From: Chondrosia reniformis
Taxonomy: Eukaryota; Porifera; Demospongiae; Chondrillida; Chondrillidae
Direction of reading: 5' to 3'
DNA: 64,000 nt
NCBI GenBank assembly: GCA_947172415.1
Contig: OX359195.1
Coordinates: forward strand, 3,447,501-3,511,500
Shown piece after piece: positions 49,171 through 58,164 of the stretch (position 1 is the stretch's first letter; every line of letters begins with the position of its first letter). The notes below the pieces were generated by a model. It ran no database searches. It had not been told where the DNA came from and saw only the letters and a program-made list of their open reading frames with translations. A program made the position numbers and the translations under genes.

Positions 49171-49581
49171 CAGATTAGCTTAAACTGATGATGTTTCATT
49201 ACCTAAGCATGCATTAACTGGCTATGAATACAGCCGTAATTAACACATGGAATATTTATTATAATGTATGTCTAAAGGAAAAGCTAATGAAGTATGGTAC
49301 AAAAATACTAATTAATTATTATTGTAATTATTATTGTATTGTTTGAAGCCATATTAATGAATATGTATTGTATTATATTTTAGTGTTAAACACGTCTCCC
49401 AATGTTCCATCCTGTGTACACGGGTTACAAAAAGGTATGGCAACTTTGTGTACTTAGCAGATGTTATTTACTTTACACTTGATGTGTTGCTTGTTGGTTG
49501 TCCACTGCCACTCCAAATCAAGAACCATCATCAGTACACTATAGCACTATTCAGGCTCTAGCCTAAACTCCCTTACTAGCT
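49171..49581. other. AT-rich intergenic sequence
   Basis: Non-repetitive AT-rich DNA between the CCAAT block and the end of the broken large gene. No ORF, RNA gene or repeat recognised. Confidence 0.4.
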
Positions 49582-50452
49582 TCACAGTTCTTCTAAATAT
49601 TTTTCTACTGCCTTGTATATGTCATGATTCTTTGTTGATAGGTCTTTTTCACTTATATTGGCTTGAATCAACCTGTCCAATTCTTTTTTGATATCTACCT
49701 TAAGCTTGAAAAGTTGGCTTTTCAATTTACGCATGAGGTACTTGTGGGTTTGCCTACTATCTAGGGGTATTGGCCTAAGTACTTTTAGCTGTTTTCTACA
49801 CCTGTCCAATTGTAGCAAGTCATTTGATGGACCAAGTACTTGGTGAAGTGCCCTTGCCAAACTAGAAGTATAGCATTCACCTGTAGTTTCTGTACATACA
49901 TTGGCATACGTCAGTACTTCTTTTGTGGGCTCAGACTCCCAGTTTGTACCATCTTCTTCAGTTATAGGACTGATTGCAATATTAGTTTGCAATTGTGGTT
50001 GATAGTGGGTAATGGAGGTAGACATAGATGGACCCTGATTGGAGCTATCTGTACTTAATGGTACATCAATGCTTATTTCTAAGTTGGATATCGGAGGTGA
50101 TGTACTACAATCATCTGGCTCTTCGTTAGTACAGATGTCCATTTCATCCATATGACTGCAATAACCTCTAACATTTTGGTAGATGTCCAGGAATTGTTTC
50201 TGTTACTTGGCCCTGTTCATTGTAAATTTTTATCCCAAAACTTGGAATATCAACATTTCTATTTAACAGTTGGAGCCATTCACCTCTAGCCTGTGTGACT
50301 ACATCTTGTAATGTAGAATCTCTAAAATGTAAAAGGCTAGGTCCCTTCTCAATATAATAACGATGAATGTCACCATCATGAAAGATGATGTCTGACTCAC
50401 TTTGGTTAATGTCCCACCACTGACCTTTACCTGGTGTTAGGAAAGGTGCTAT
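49582..50452 (-). pseudogene. C-terminal segment of the broken large gene
   Basis: In frame after the TGA come IAPFLTPGKGQWWDINQSES, DIIFHDGDIHRYYIEKGPSL and GEWLQLLNRNVDIPSFGIKI. A frameshift near 50165 leads to the 189-aa open segment 50151-49582, with an acidic Ser/Thr-rich stretch and a helical end (SSLARALHQVLG … YKAVEKYLEEL). The helical end looks like a conserved C-terminal domain of the family; no function is assignable. Confidence 0.5.
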
Positions 50453-51302
50453 TCATTCCAAATGTGCTTGCCATCTGTATGGCCTCTCTCTTATGTATTT
50501 GAGTGGTATTTCAGTGCCACTGAATTGTTTTAGAAATTTTGCAGCCTGTTTGACTCTAGTGTCACTTTCATGCACAGTTACTGAGGTTGACCCATATAAT
50601 ATCCCTTTGGCCTCTAATCTTATCAGCAGATTAGGAATCAGAGTGTCTGATTTTCTATTAATAGTATCCCTTACACACCTTTTTGCCTTTTGGAAGATCT
50701 GCTCTTCACTTTCAGTGTTGACAGACCTATTATTGATAATCTCTTGCTGAACAGGGCCATGACTTAACAGGGCATGGAAATAGACTCCATGTAAGGCAGT
50801 TTCATGTGGGTCTGGGAATAAATCCACACTTAGTTCATGATGTAGCCAGCAGCAGTTGTAAAATCTCAATATTTGTTTAGGGCACCTCTCAACATCTTCA
50901 GAATAAAGACATTGTCTTATTTGAACTAGAGTCAAAAAGTGTTTGGATTTTTCAACTTGCTTTAGCATTTGATAACATTTGATAAATATATATAACAGCA
51001 AACCTAATATCAGATCCTGAAACATGTTCACCCTTAAGAGCCCTAACAATGTAAGCCCTAACATCATCCGTTAAAACAACAGGCAAGTGATGGCTCTTAG
51101 AGGTCTCAGTAAGTAGATGCATGGCATACCCTTTGAAATCATGAAGAGGCTCACAGTCTAATACACAATATTTTTGTAAGTTTACAGTTTTTAGAGGCTC
51201 CATGGGAGAGGGCAAAAGTAAAGCTGGAACTCTTTGAACGCCCTTTAATTCATTAAGAAGTTTGTTTTCTAGCTGAGGTTTTGTCAAGTCATAAATGTCC
51301 AT
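50453..51302 (-). pseudogene. Fourth segment of the broken large gene
   Basis: 51302-50952 has KGVQRVPALLLPSP and VLDCEPLHDFKGY. A tandem 10-bp duplication (TATCAAATGT/TATCAAATGC, near 50965-50985) shifts the frame into 51067-50453. That part carries LTLVQIRQCLYSEDVERCPK, HETALHGVYFHALLSHGPVQ, NRSVNTESEEQIF and YIRERPYRWQAHLE. It stops at TGA 50453-50455, after which homologous-looking coding continues in frame. Confidence 0.55.
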
Positions 51303-51705
51303 AAAACCTCTTTTTTAAGCTCTTCTAGTAACTCTTTCTTTTTAAGTTTATCAAAAGATTTAAGTGAATTAGGCTGCTTACCAGCATTACCACCAATTGC
51401 TAAGAGTTGCATTTCAGTCAGTGACCTAGGAGGTTGTCTTAGTGTTACAGCTTGATCTATGAATCTACTAAGGTGTACACCACAGCTACAAGGATAATTT
51501 CCTCCCTGTTGGGTCCCGCTTTCAAACTGGACTGCAAGCTTATCATTAATAAAGAACTGTAATACATCAGTGATCTCAATTCCATTAGACGTTTTTACTT
51601 TCTCACTAATCTCTGATAAGGAATCTAACCTGTCGGAGATAAAATTTGTTTGTGAGCTGTGACTAGAAGTTGAAAACCCAACAAGGTGAATTTCAGGTTT
51701 TTCAA
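51303..51705 (-). pseudogene. Third segment of the broken large gene (CSCG motif)
   Basis: Read directly from the - strand: EIVEKPEIHLVGFSTSSHSS, then KTSNGIEITDVLQFFINDKL, AVQFESGTQQGGNYPCSCGV, and LTEMQLLAIGGNAGKQPNSL. A further frame change near 51310 (in an A/G run) joins it to the next block. CSCG may be part of a metal-binding site. Confidence 0.5.
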
Positions 51706-52629
51706 CTATTTCGTGAATTGAAAGCTTTCTTTTTTATCGTGAACTTCAGAATTTGTATAAAATACTGCTGGATCATATGCAGTTTTAACTGTTATCAGTA
51801 AGAGACCATAGGAAAGTAAAGTAGAATGGTCATGCCACATTATTAGGTGTCTCTTTCTTTGCAACGTTTTGAATGTATATTCTATTTCAGGTCTAGAAAG
51901 GGATTCACAATTACTAATGTATTTGCTAACTTCTGATCCAAGATAGGTAAGAGACATTTTTGTAATTTCCTCATCAGTAGTTAATCTCATATATTTACAA
52001 TATTTGTCCAATAGTTTCTGGCGTAGCTCTGTTAATGGAATTTTATTCCCATGAGCCTGGACTATTTGTATATTGCCATCAGGCATGTACCTTTCTAAGG
52101 CCATTGGTGCACATGGTTGCCCAACATTCAACTGACCTTCCACTAACATTTTTGCTATGTCCTTATTGACCCCATCTAAACTAGGAGGGCAGGGGAATGA
52201 AATTCTGCCGTGACTACCAGGCATCTTTGGTAATATTCTCTTATGCCTTTTTGTTTCAGTGGATTTTGTTTCCCTTTCTAGTTTAGTTATATTCAAACAA
52301 TTTTCCATGGCAAATATTTTGACTCTTGCACCAGAATCTGAACTGTTCAGTCCACATTCTGAAGCAAACGACTTCCATTGAATAGTCCTTTCTTCTTCAA
52401 TAGCTGTAGTTAGTTTTTGGAGGATGGTTTCAGCAACTCGTCACTTTAAATAGGATTTTTTCCTTTTTGGTGTGTCACACACATTTTCCTGAAAGTACAA
52501 AGCGTTTCTTTTTCTGTTGTATGAACGTTTTGATTCATTTTCTGCTAACATAGTCAAGGCTGCATTTTGTTTATAGAAACTAATAGCATTATCTCTTATT
52601 TTGTTTAGCAATTCAATAATATTTTGCAA
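51706..52629 (-). pseudogene. Second segment of the broken large gene
   Basis: One frame with a TGA at 52441-52443. The 52629-52441 part is a basic helical stretch (KRSYNRKRNALYFQ). The rest runs through RVAETILQKL and MENCLNITKLERE to EYTFKTLQRKRHLIMWHDHS and YDPAVFYTNSE. It ends at a TAG at 51706, where a frameshift leads into the next segment. Confidence 0.5.
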
Positions 52630-52655
52630 TTTTTCTTTGGCAGATTCCCTTTAAC

Positions 52656-53249
52656 TTAGTTTTTGTTGTGTAGGTCAACCAGTGTATTGAAGCTCTTTCC
52701 TGTGGAAGAGGCTACACTAGAGTTAGGCACCTGTAATGCGTTTCTAGTACCAGCAGCAGGATTATTAATTATGCCATCTACAAGACTATTTATGGAAGTC
52801 TCTCTGTGTTCCGTGTTTGGTTTGCAACTATTGAACACAGGCTTAAGTGGGAAAACCTCTTGTACTGACGGGTATTCCATGCAGCAAGCCTCACAGTAGC
52901 TCAGAGAATGTCTTATTTTGTTACATTCACTTAGAGCCTCCTATATCGCTATGGGGAAAGTTTCTAGATAAGTCTCCCTAGCCTTAGACGATCTCCAGCC
53001 ACTTTTTAAACCTTTTAGAATATTCTCAAGGAACTTGTCAAAAGGAGTGGACCTACGGGAGTAATAGTCTGCAAACATAGAATCGTCTAGTCCAAATTTG
53101 GGGCTCCTAAATAAATCTCTGAACCTTTGTATCTTTTGCTTGTAGGTAAGTTCTGTTTGAGTGTCTTCTGTACCTGATTTTGTGGTTTCCTGAGTTGGAG
53201 TGGCTTCATCATTTGTTAGAGAATTTGCTTTTTTCTGTATTTGTGAATA
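52656..53249 (-). pseudogene. N-terminal part of the broken large gene
   Basis: One frame interrupted only by TAG at 52941-52943. It opens after ACAAATACAG (possible splice acceptor at 53235) and carries KIQRFRDLFRSPKFGLDDSM and SKARETYLETFP. After the stop it continues into a cysteine-rich patch (ECNKIRHSLSYCEACC) and then MEYPSVQEVF. No named domain. Ends at a TAA at 52656. Confidence 0.45.
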
Positions 53250-54544
53250 TGTCTATAATAATTTCAATGAATATCATTTGTTAAACTATCTGATCTATTC
53301 TGTAGGTTGCCAATATGCAAGACACAGATTTTTTTAAATCTATTTTGGTATTTTTTATTTGTTTATTAATTTATTTAAAATCATCTATTGTTAAATTGGT
53401 TATAGGATATAGACTTAAAACAGCAGGCATCCTTTGGCTTAATTGATTTACGTATCGTATATAATTGTCTCGCTTCGTATCCTAGTCTTATAATCGTCTC
53501 ACTTCGTATCTTATTAATGTAATCGTCTCACTTTGTACATATTGTATTATACAAATAATGTCTAATATAAGTGAAAACAGATTTTCAGGGCGCTTTGCAT
53601 AGTAGCTATAACATGATTCACTTCTCTAGCTATCGTGGACTACTTATTTTTTACGTACCTCTTGTTAACGAATAGTTCGTATGCAGCAACTCTTGCAAAT
53701 CCGCAGTTGAACTTCAGAGCAATCTGATTATCGACTGATATCCCTTGTGGCGTTTTTTGGGGGGCATAATCTTCTCTGTTGTACACAAAATTTCGAAATT
53801 TGTCGATACTTAGTGTGAATAACACCTTACAACGATCCTCGATCACTTGCGTCAACCTATAATATACATGTATATTATATCCCAGTTACACAACTTAGAA
53901 TTTGCGTAATATTAACATCCGGCTATACAATTTCACCGTTTGCTTTTCAAATGTGTAAATCATCGCATGAATATATTATTTGCTAAGGAATATGATTTAA
54001 ATGTTGAGAAATGGCGTCTATTGCAGAAGTGAAGGAAAATTGCCTATGCGCTTAAGTTAGAAGATCCTCATAGTCGTGTAGTCAGCTTCAATGGATTCAG
54101 TGAGTGTCATTTAGTAAAAATTAAGAATTTCGTTGGCGTCTGAGCTTTATTTCCCAGGATATGAAAAATTAAAGAGCATTTATTAATCTATTAAAAGTTT
54201 ATTTTCACAGTTTTCTTCTCAATGGATGGGCAAATCGAAACGGACTTCTTAATTTTGTTAGCATACATTGTAACCTTTTCAATGAAGTATAGAACATAGT
54301 TCTAGCTTTTTCCTAGACTAAGTGCATAGTGTCTGAAAGTTTTAAAATAGGCCTTTTTAACACGTTATATCTTCGACATTGGTCGTTCAATCTCGCTCAA
54401 ATTTTAGATTTCGCTGATATATAAATAAGCGCTTCGATGTATACCAGTTTAAGGTAGCAAATCATTTCTGTTAGAACAAAACTTGCTCTTAAAAGTGTTT
54501 ATAAAAAATGTAAAAACACGCAGATCAGTCATATGGCGCCTGTG
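53250..54544. other. AT-rich unique sequence right of the broken gene
   Basis: Mostly non-coding. A 71-codon frame on the - strand (53855-53640, containing FRNFVYNREDYAPQK) is unrecognised and could be an exon or chance. A short tandem repeat lies at 53459-53545. The palindrome ATATACATGTATAT sits at about 53862. Satellite resumes near 54545. Confidence 0.4.
53459..53545. repeat. Three ~30-bp tandem units with CGTCTCACTTCGTAT
   Basis: Three successive units each carry (A)TAAT(C/T)GTCTC(A/G)CTT. They are unrelated to the 13-bp satellite. Confidence 0.6.
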
Positions 54545-54749
54545 TGGTTGTATATACTTGTTGTATGTACTAGGTATATACTAGTTGTATAGACTAGTTG
54601 TGTGTAATTGTTTCATTCATTAGATATATTTACTAGAGGCATGTTCTAGTTGTATCTACTACATATATGTACTAGTTGTATGTACTAGTTGTACATACTA
54701 GCTGTATGTACTAATTGTATATACGAATTGTATGTACTAGTTGTATATA
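54545..54749 (-). repeat. 13-bp satellite block
   Basis: A short run of ACTAGTTGTATGT variants between the unique block and the Tc1/mariner-like MITE. Confidence 0.85.
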
Positions 54750-55214
54750 GAGTCGACTCCTGATATAACGAACACCACAATCCCAGTAATTGTTCTTTAT
54801 AAAAGAAGTTCTTTATAACCAAATGTACTTTATCTGTATATAACTATATAAATAAACTACTCATCAGTGCAGTATGAATACCGTTGAATGCTTACAAAAT
54901 TAAAATTACGTAAAATAGTATGTTAATGGTACTCAGGGTGGACTTTTCAACTGAAAATTCGTCATAAATACCCCACTCCTTCCTCCCTTAATCCACTTGG
55001 TCCTGTAACTTCGGTTTAAGAATGATAAATACAGCCGTTTTTGGCTTCACACATACATAATCATAAGTTAACACGTTCGTTATAATAGAAGTTTGTTTAG
55101 GGCTGTTTGTTATAAACAGAAGGAATTGAATGGACAGGAAATGGTTTTTTGACAATCGTTTGTTATAACCCGAAATTCATTATGAGCGAGTTGGTTAGAA
55201 AGTGGAGTCGACTG
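54750..55214. mobile_element. Tc1/mariner (pogo/Tigger)-like MITE
   Basis: A 465-bp non-coding insertion in satellite. Ends are GAGTCGACTCC on the left and, read inward from the right, CAGTCGACTCC, flanked by TA on both sides (54748-54749 and 55215-55216). TA target duplication and CAGTCGACTC-type ends recall pogo/Tigger elements. GATATAACGAAC and GTTATAAC motifs occur near the two ends. There is no transposase. Confidence 0.65.
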
Positions 55215-56922
55215 TACTAGTTTTAGGTACTAGTTGTAGTGACAAGTTGTAACTAGTAATTGTATGTACTAATTGTATGTACTAGTTGTATGTTCTAGTT
55301 GTATGTGTATACTAGTTTTAGGTACACTTTCTATGTACTACTTATGTGTATTAGTTGTATGTGCTAATTGTATGTACTAATTGTTTGTACTAGTTATATG
55401 TACTAGTTAAATGTACTAGTTCAATGTACAAGTTTTATGTACTAGTTGTGTGTTCTAGTTGTAGGTTCTAGTACTAGTTATACAAGGTCCTAGGTAGATA
55501 CTAGTTGAATGTACTAGATACTAGTTATATTTACTATTTGAATTTACAAGTTCTATGTAATAGTTATATGTACTATTTGTAGTTACAAGTTGTATGTAAT
55601 AGTTGTATGTTCAGTTGTATGTTCAGTCGTATGTACTAGTCGTATGTACTAATAGTTGTATGTACTAGGTGTATGAACTAGTTGTATTTACTATTTAAAA
55701 GAACCAGTTATATGTAGCAGTCGTTTGTACTACTTATATGTACTAGTTGTGTATACTAGTTGAATGTACTACTTGTATGTACTAGTTGTATGTACTAGTT
55801 GTATGCAGTAGTTGTATGTTCTAGTTATATATACCAGTACTAACTATTTTTACTACTTGTAGGTACTAGGTGAATGTACTAGTTGTATGTACAAGTTGTA
55901 AGTACTAGTTTTATCTACTCATTCTATGTTCTAGATGTAGTACTAGTTTTATATACTAGTTGTATGTACTAGTTATAAGTACTATATAGTTGAAGTTACT
56001 AGTTCTATGTACTAGGACTAGTTATATTTATTAGTTGTAGGTACTAGGTGTACGTACTCAATTGTATGTAGTAGTTGTATGTTCTAATTGTATGTACTAG
56101 TTTTATGTACTAGTAGTTCGTAATTGATGTATGTATTACTTTTATTTACTAGTTGTAGTTACTAGTTGTATCTACTATTGGTATGTATATACTAGTTGTA
56201 TGTATTAGTAGTATGTACTAGTTGTGCCTAATAGTTAGTATTTGTATGCTCTAGTTGTATGTACTAGTTGTATGTACTAACTGTTTGCACTAGTTTTTTG
56301 TACTAGTTGTATGTACTAACTATATGTTCTAGTACCAGTTATAATTACTAGTTGTATGTTCAAGTTGTATGTACTAGTTCTGTTTACTAGTTGTATGTAC
56401 TAGTTTTATGTACTAGTTTTATGTACTAGTTCTATGTACTAGTTGTAGTACTAACTTTTTCTACTAGTACTAGTTATATATATTAACTAGTACTAGGGAC
56501 TAGTTGTACACACTCAATTGTATGTAGTAGTTGTATGTTCTAATTGTATGTACTAGTTTTATGTACTAATAAGTAGTTGTATGTACTAGTTGTATGTTCC
56601 AGTTGTATGTACTAGTTGTATGTACTAACTGTTTGTACTAGTTTTTTGTACTAGTTGTATGTACTAGTTAGATGTACTAGTTGCATGTACTAGTCTTATG
56701 CTAGTTTGGTGTGTATGTTTTAGTCATATGTACCAGGTGTATGTACAAGTTGTATGTACTAGTTGTATGTATTAGTTCTTTCTAAAAGGTACTAGTTATA
56801 TGTACAAGTTTTTTGTACTAGTTGTATGTACTAAATGTATGTACTTGGTCTATGTACTATTTATATTAACTAGTTATATGCATATGTACTAGCAATATAT
56901 AGTACTTGGGTGTACTAGTTAT
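55215..56922 (-). repeat. 13-bp satellite array
   Basis: ACTAGTTGTATGT polarity on the + strand. Includes CTAG-rich modules near 55.47 and 56.03 kb. No gene seen. Confidence 0.9.
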
Positions 56923-57473
56923 ATGAAAAATCTAAGATACCATTTTCCTACATGCTATATGCCTATTCTGTAAAAAGAGCCTATAGGGGAACTAAACCTA
57001 AAGAGAGCTTTAGATGAAGATACAGTAGTCTTTTCTTCCTTCTTTTCCCTTCTTTCATCTTCTTCTCCACTGGGTCAGACAGCCGTTTCTGGGAATTCCA
57101 CCCTTCATCAGTGATCCTGGGAGTCTTTGTCTTTTTCTTTATCTTGATCCTCTGTGAATCCTTGGCTCACTATGCTAAATCTAGGGGCCTTATATACACT
57201 ATTTTGGCGCCAAAAGTTAAATAAGGTGTTAACTAAGACACATGATGAAATTTAATTTTATGAAAGGAATGTAGGTCCAATTAACTTTTATGAATTAATT
57301 ATAAATCTATTAGTAATCTTGCTTGTACAGGTAAAAGAGACTCAGCATAACTATAGACACAAGTAGGACATATTACGTAAGCCTACCCTTAGGTCTTCTA
57401 GTAGTAACATTTCTTTGGAGGTGGGGTAACACAATATGGGGTAACACAAGACAGTCCTTAAGCATACTAGCTA
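56923..57473 (-). mobile_element. Naiad PLE copy 4 (5'-truncated)
   Basis: Only the last ~550 bp of the element: the C-terminal ~35 codons (LPHIVLPHLQRNVTTRRPK), stop at 57373-57375, the 3' region, the ribozyme, the palindrome/TATA block and the TTTTTCAT end. It breaks into satellite at AGCATACTAGCT. The 5' truncation with an intact 3' end is the usual product of target-primed reverse transcription. Confidence 0.88.
57073..57117 (-). ncRNA. Hammerhead ribozyme (Naiad copy 4)
   Basis: All core bases of the copy 1 ribozyme are conserved, although the rest of the element has been lost. Confidence 0.75.
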
Positions 57474-58023
57474 TATGTACTAGTTCTATGTACTAGTTGT
57501 ACGTACTAGTTGAATAGACTAGACGTATGTACTAGATCTATATACTATTTATATTAACTAGTTATATGTATATGTACTAGCTATATTTAGTAGTTATGTG
57601 TACTAGTTTTACGTACTAGTTCTCTGTACTAGTTGTATGTACTAGTTCTATATACTAGATGTCTGTACTAGTTGTATGTACTTGTTACATATGCTGGTTC
57701 TATGTACTAATTCTAGGTGCTAGTTGTATATACTAGTTGTTTGTTCTAGTTGTATGTACCAGTTGTTTGTTCTAGTTTTATGTACTAGTTTTATGTACCA
57801 TTTATATGCACTAGTTAAATGTGTATGTTGTAGTCATATGCACAAGTTTTTTTGTAATAGTTGTATGTACTAGTTTTTTGTACTAGTTGCATGTACCACT
57901 TGTATGTACTAGCACTAGTTATATTTACTAGTTGTAGGTACTAGTTGCATGTACTAGTTGTATGTACTAGATGTATGTACTAGATGTATGTACTAGTTAT
58001 ATGTACTCGTTCTATGTACTAAT
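57474..58023 (-). repeat. 13-bp satellite block
   Basis: Separates the truncated Naiad from the Penelope/Poseidon-like element. It ends in the variant unit ACTAATTCTATGA, part of which is duplicated on the far side of that element. Confidence 0.9.
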
Positions 58024-58030
58024 TCTATGA
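58024..58030. repeat. Target site duplication TCTATGA (left)
   Basis: TCTATGA here matches 60734-60740, directly outside the two 109-bp terminal repeats. Two further bases (AT) also match but could belong to the element end. Confidence 0.7.
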
Positions 58031-58139
58031 ATCTTTGGGATGGTACATCCTTCGACTTTTGAGCGTTTAAAAACGCAGTTGGTTTCTTTCAATTCTTGGT
58101 CAAACGTTTCGACCCTTGGGGTCTTCCTCAGTGACTGAT
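58031..58139 (-). repeat. 3' terminal direct repeat (pseudo-LTR)
   Basis: 109 bp, identical to 60625-60733 except CTTGGGG versus CTGGGGG within the ribozyme stem-loop. Includes the palindromic stretch GCGTTTAAAAACGC. Confidence 0.88.
58099..58135 (-). ncRNA. Hammerhead-like ribozyme, 3' pseudo-LTR
   Basis: The - strand has GTCA, CTGAGGA, a bulged A, stem II GACCC/GGGTC, GAAA, then ACGTT and TGAC. Position 7 of the CUGANGA core is free, so CTGAGGA is allowed. Stem I GTCA/TGAC has four pairs; stem III AC/GT has two. The predicted cleavage base is U (GUU), less favourable than GUC, so activity may be weak. Confidence 0.55.
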
Positions 58140-58164
58140 GGTTGAGTGGAAGAATTGCCTCTAT

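Larger units (their letters stand above)
49582..53249 (-). pseudogene. Broken large gene of a multi-copy invertebrate family (possible DDE-transposase relative)
   Basis: Five collinear coding stretches on the - strand form one decayed protein of roughly 1100-1200 residues. Lesions seen: TAG at 52941, TGA at 52441, TGA at 50453, frame changes near 52640, 51706, 51310, 50960 (a 10-bp tandem duplication) and 50165. Conserved-looking blocks are MWHDHSTLLSYG, QFESGTQQGGNYPCSCG, VLDCEPLHDFKGY and NRSVNTESEEQIF. These match my recollection of long uncharacterised sponge proteins present in many copies. The order WHDH…DCEPLHD…NTE is reminiscent of the D-D-E triad of EnSpm/Plavaka-like transposases, but that is inference. 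No terminal repeats were identified. Confidence 0.55.

Noticed and set aside
53640..53855. 71-codon - strand frame as a gene
   Set aside because: No recognisable motif, promoter or neighbour; recorded only within the intergenic entry.
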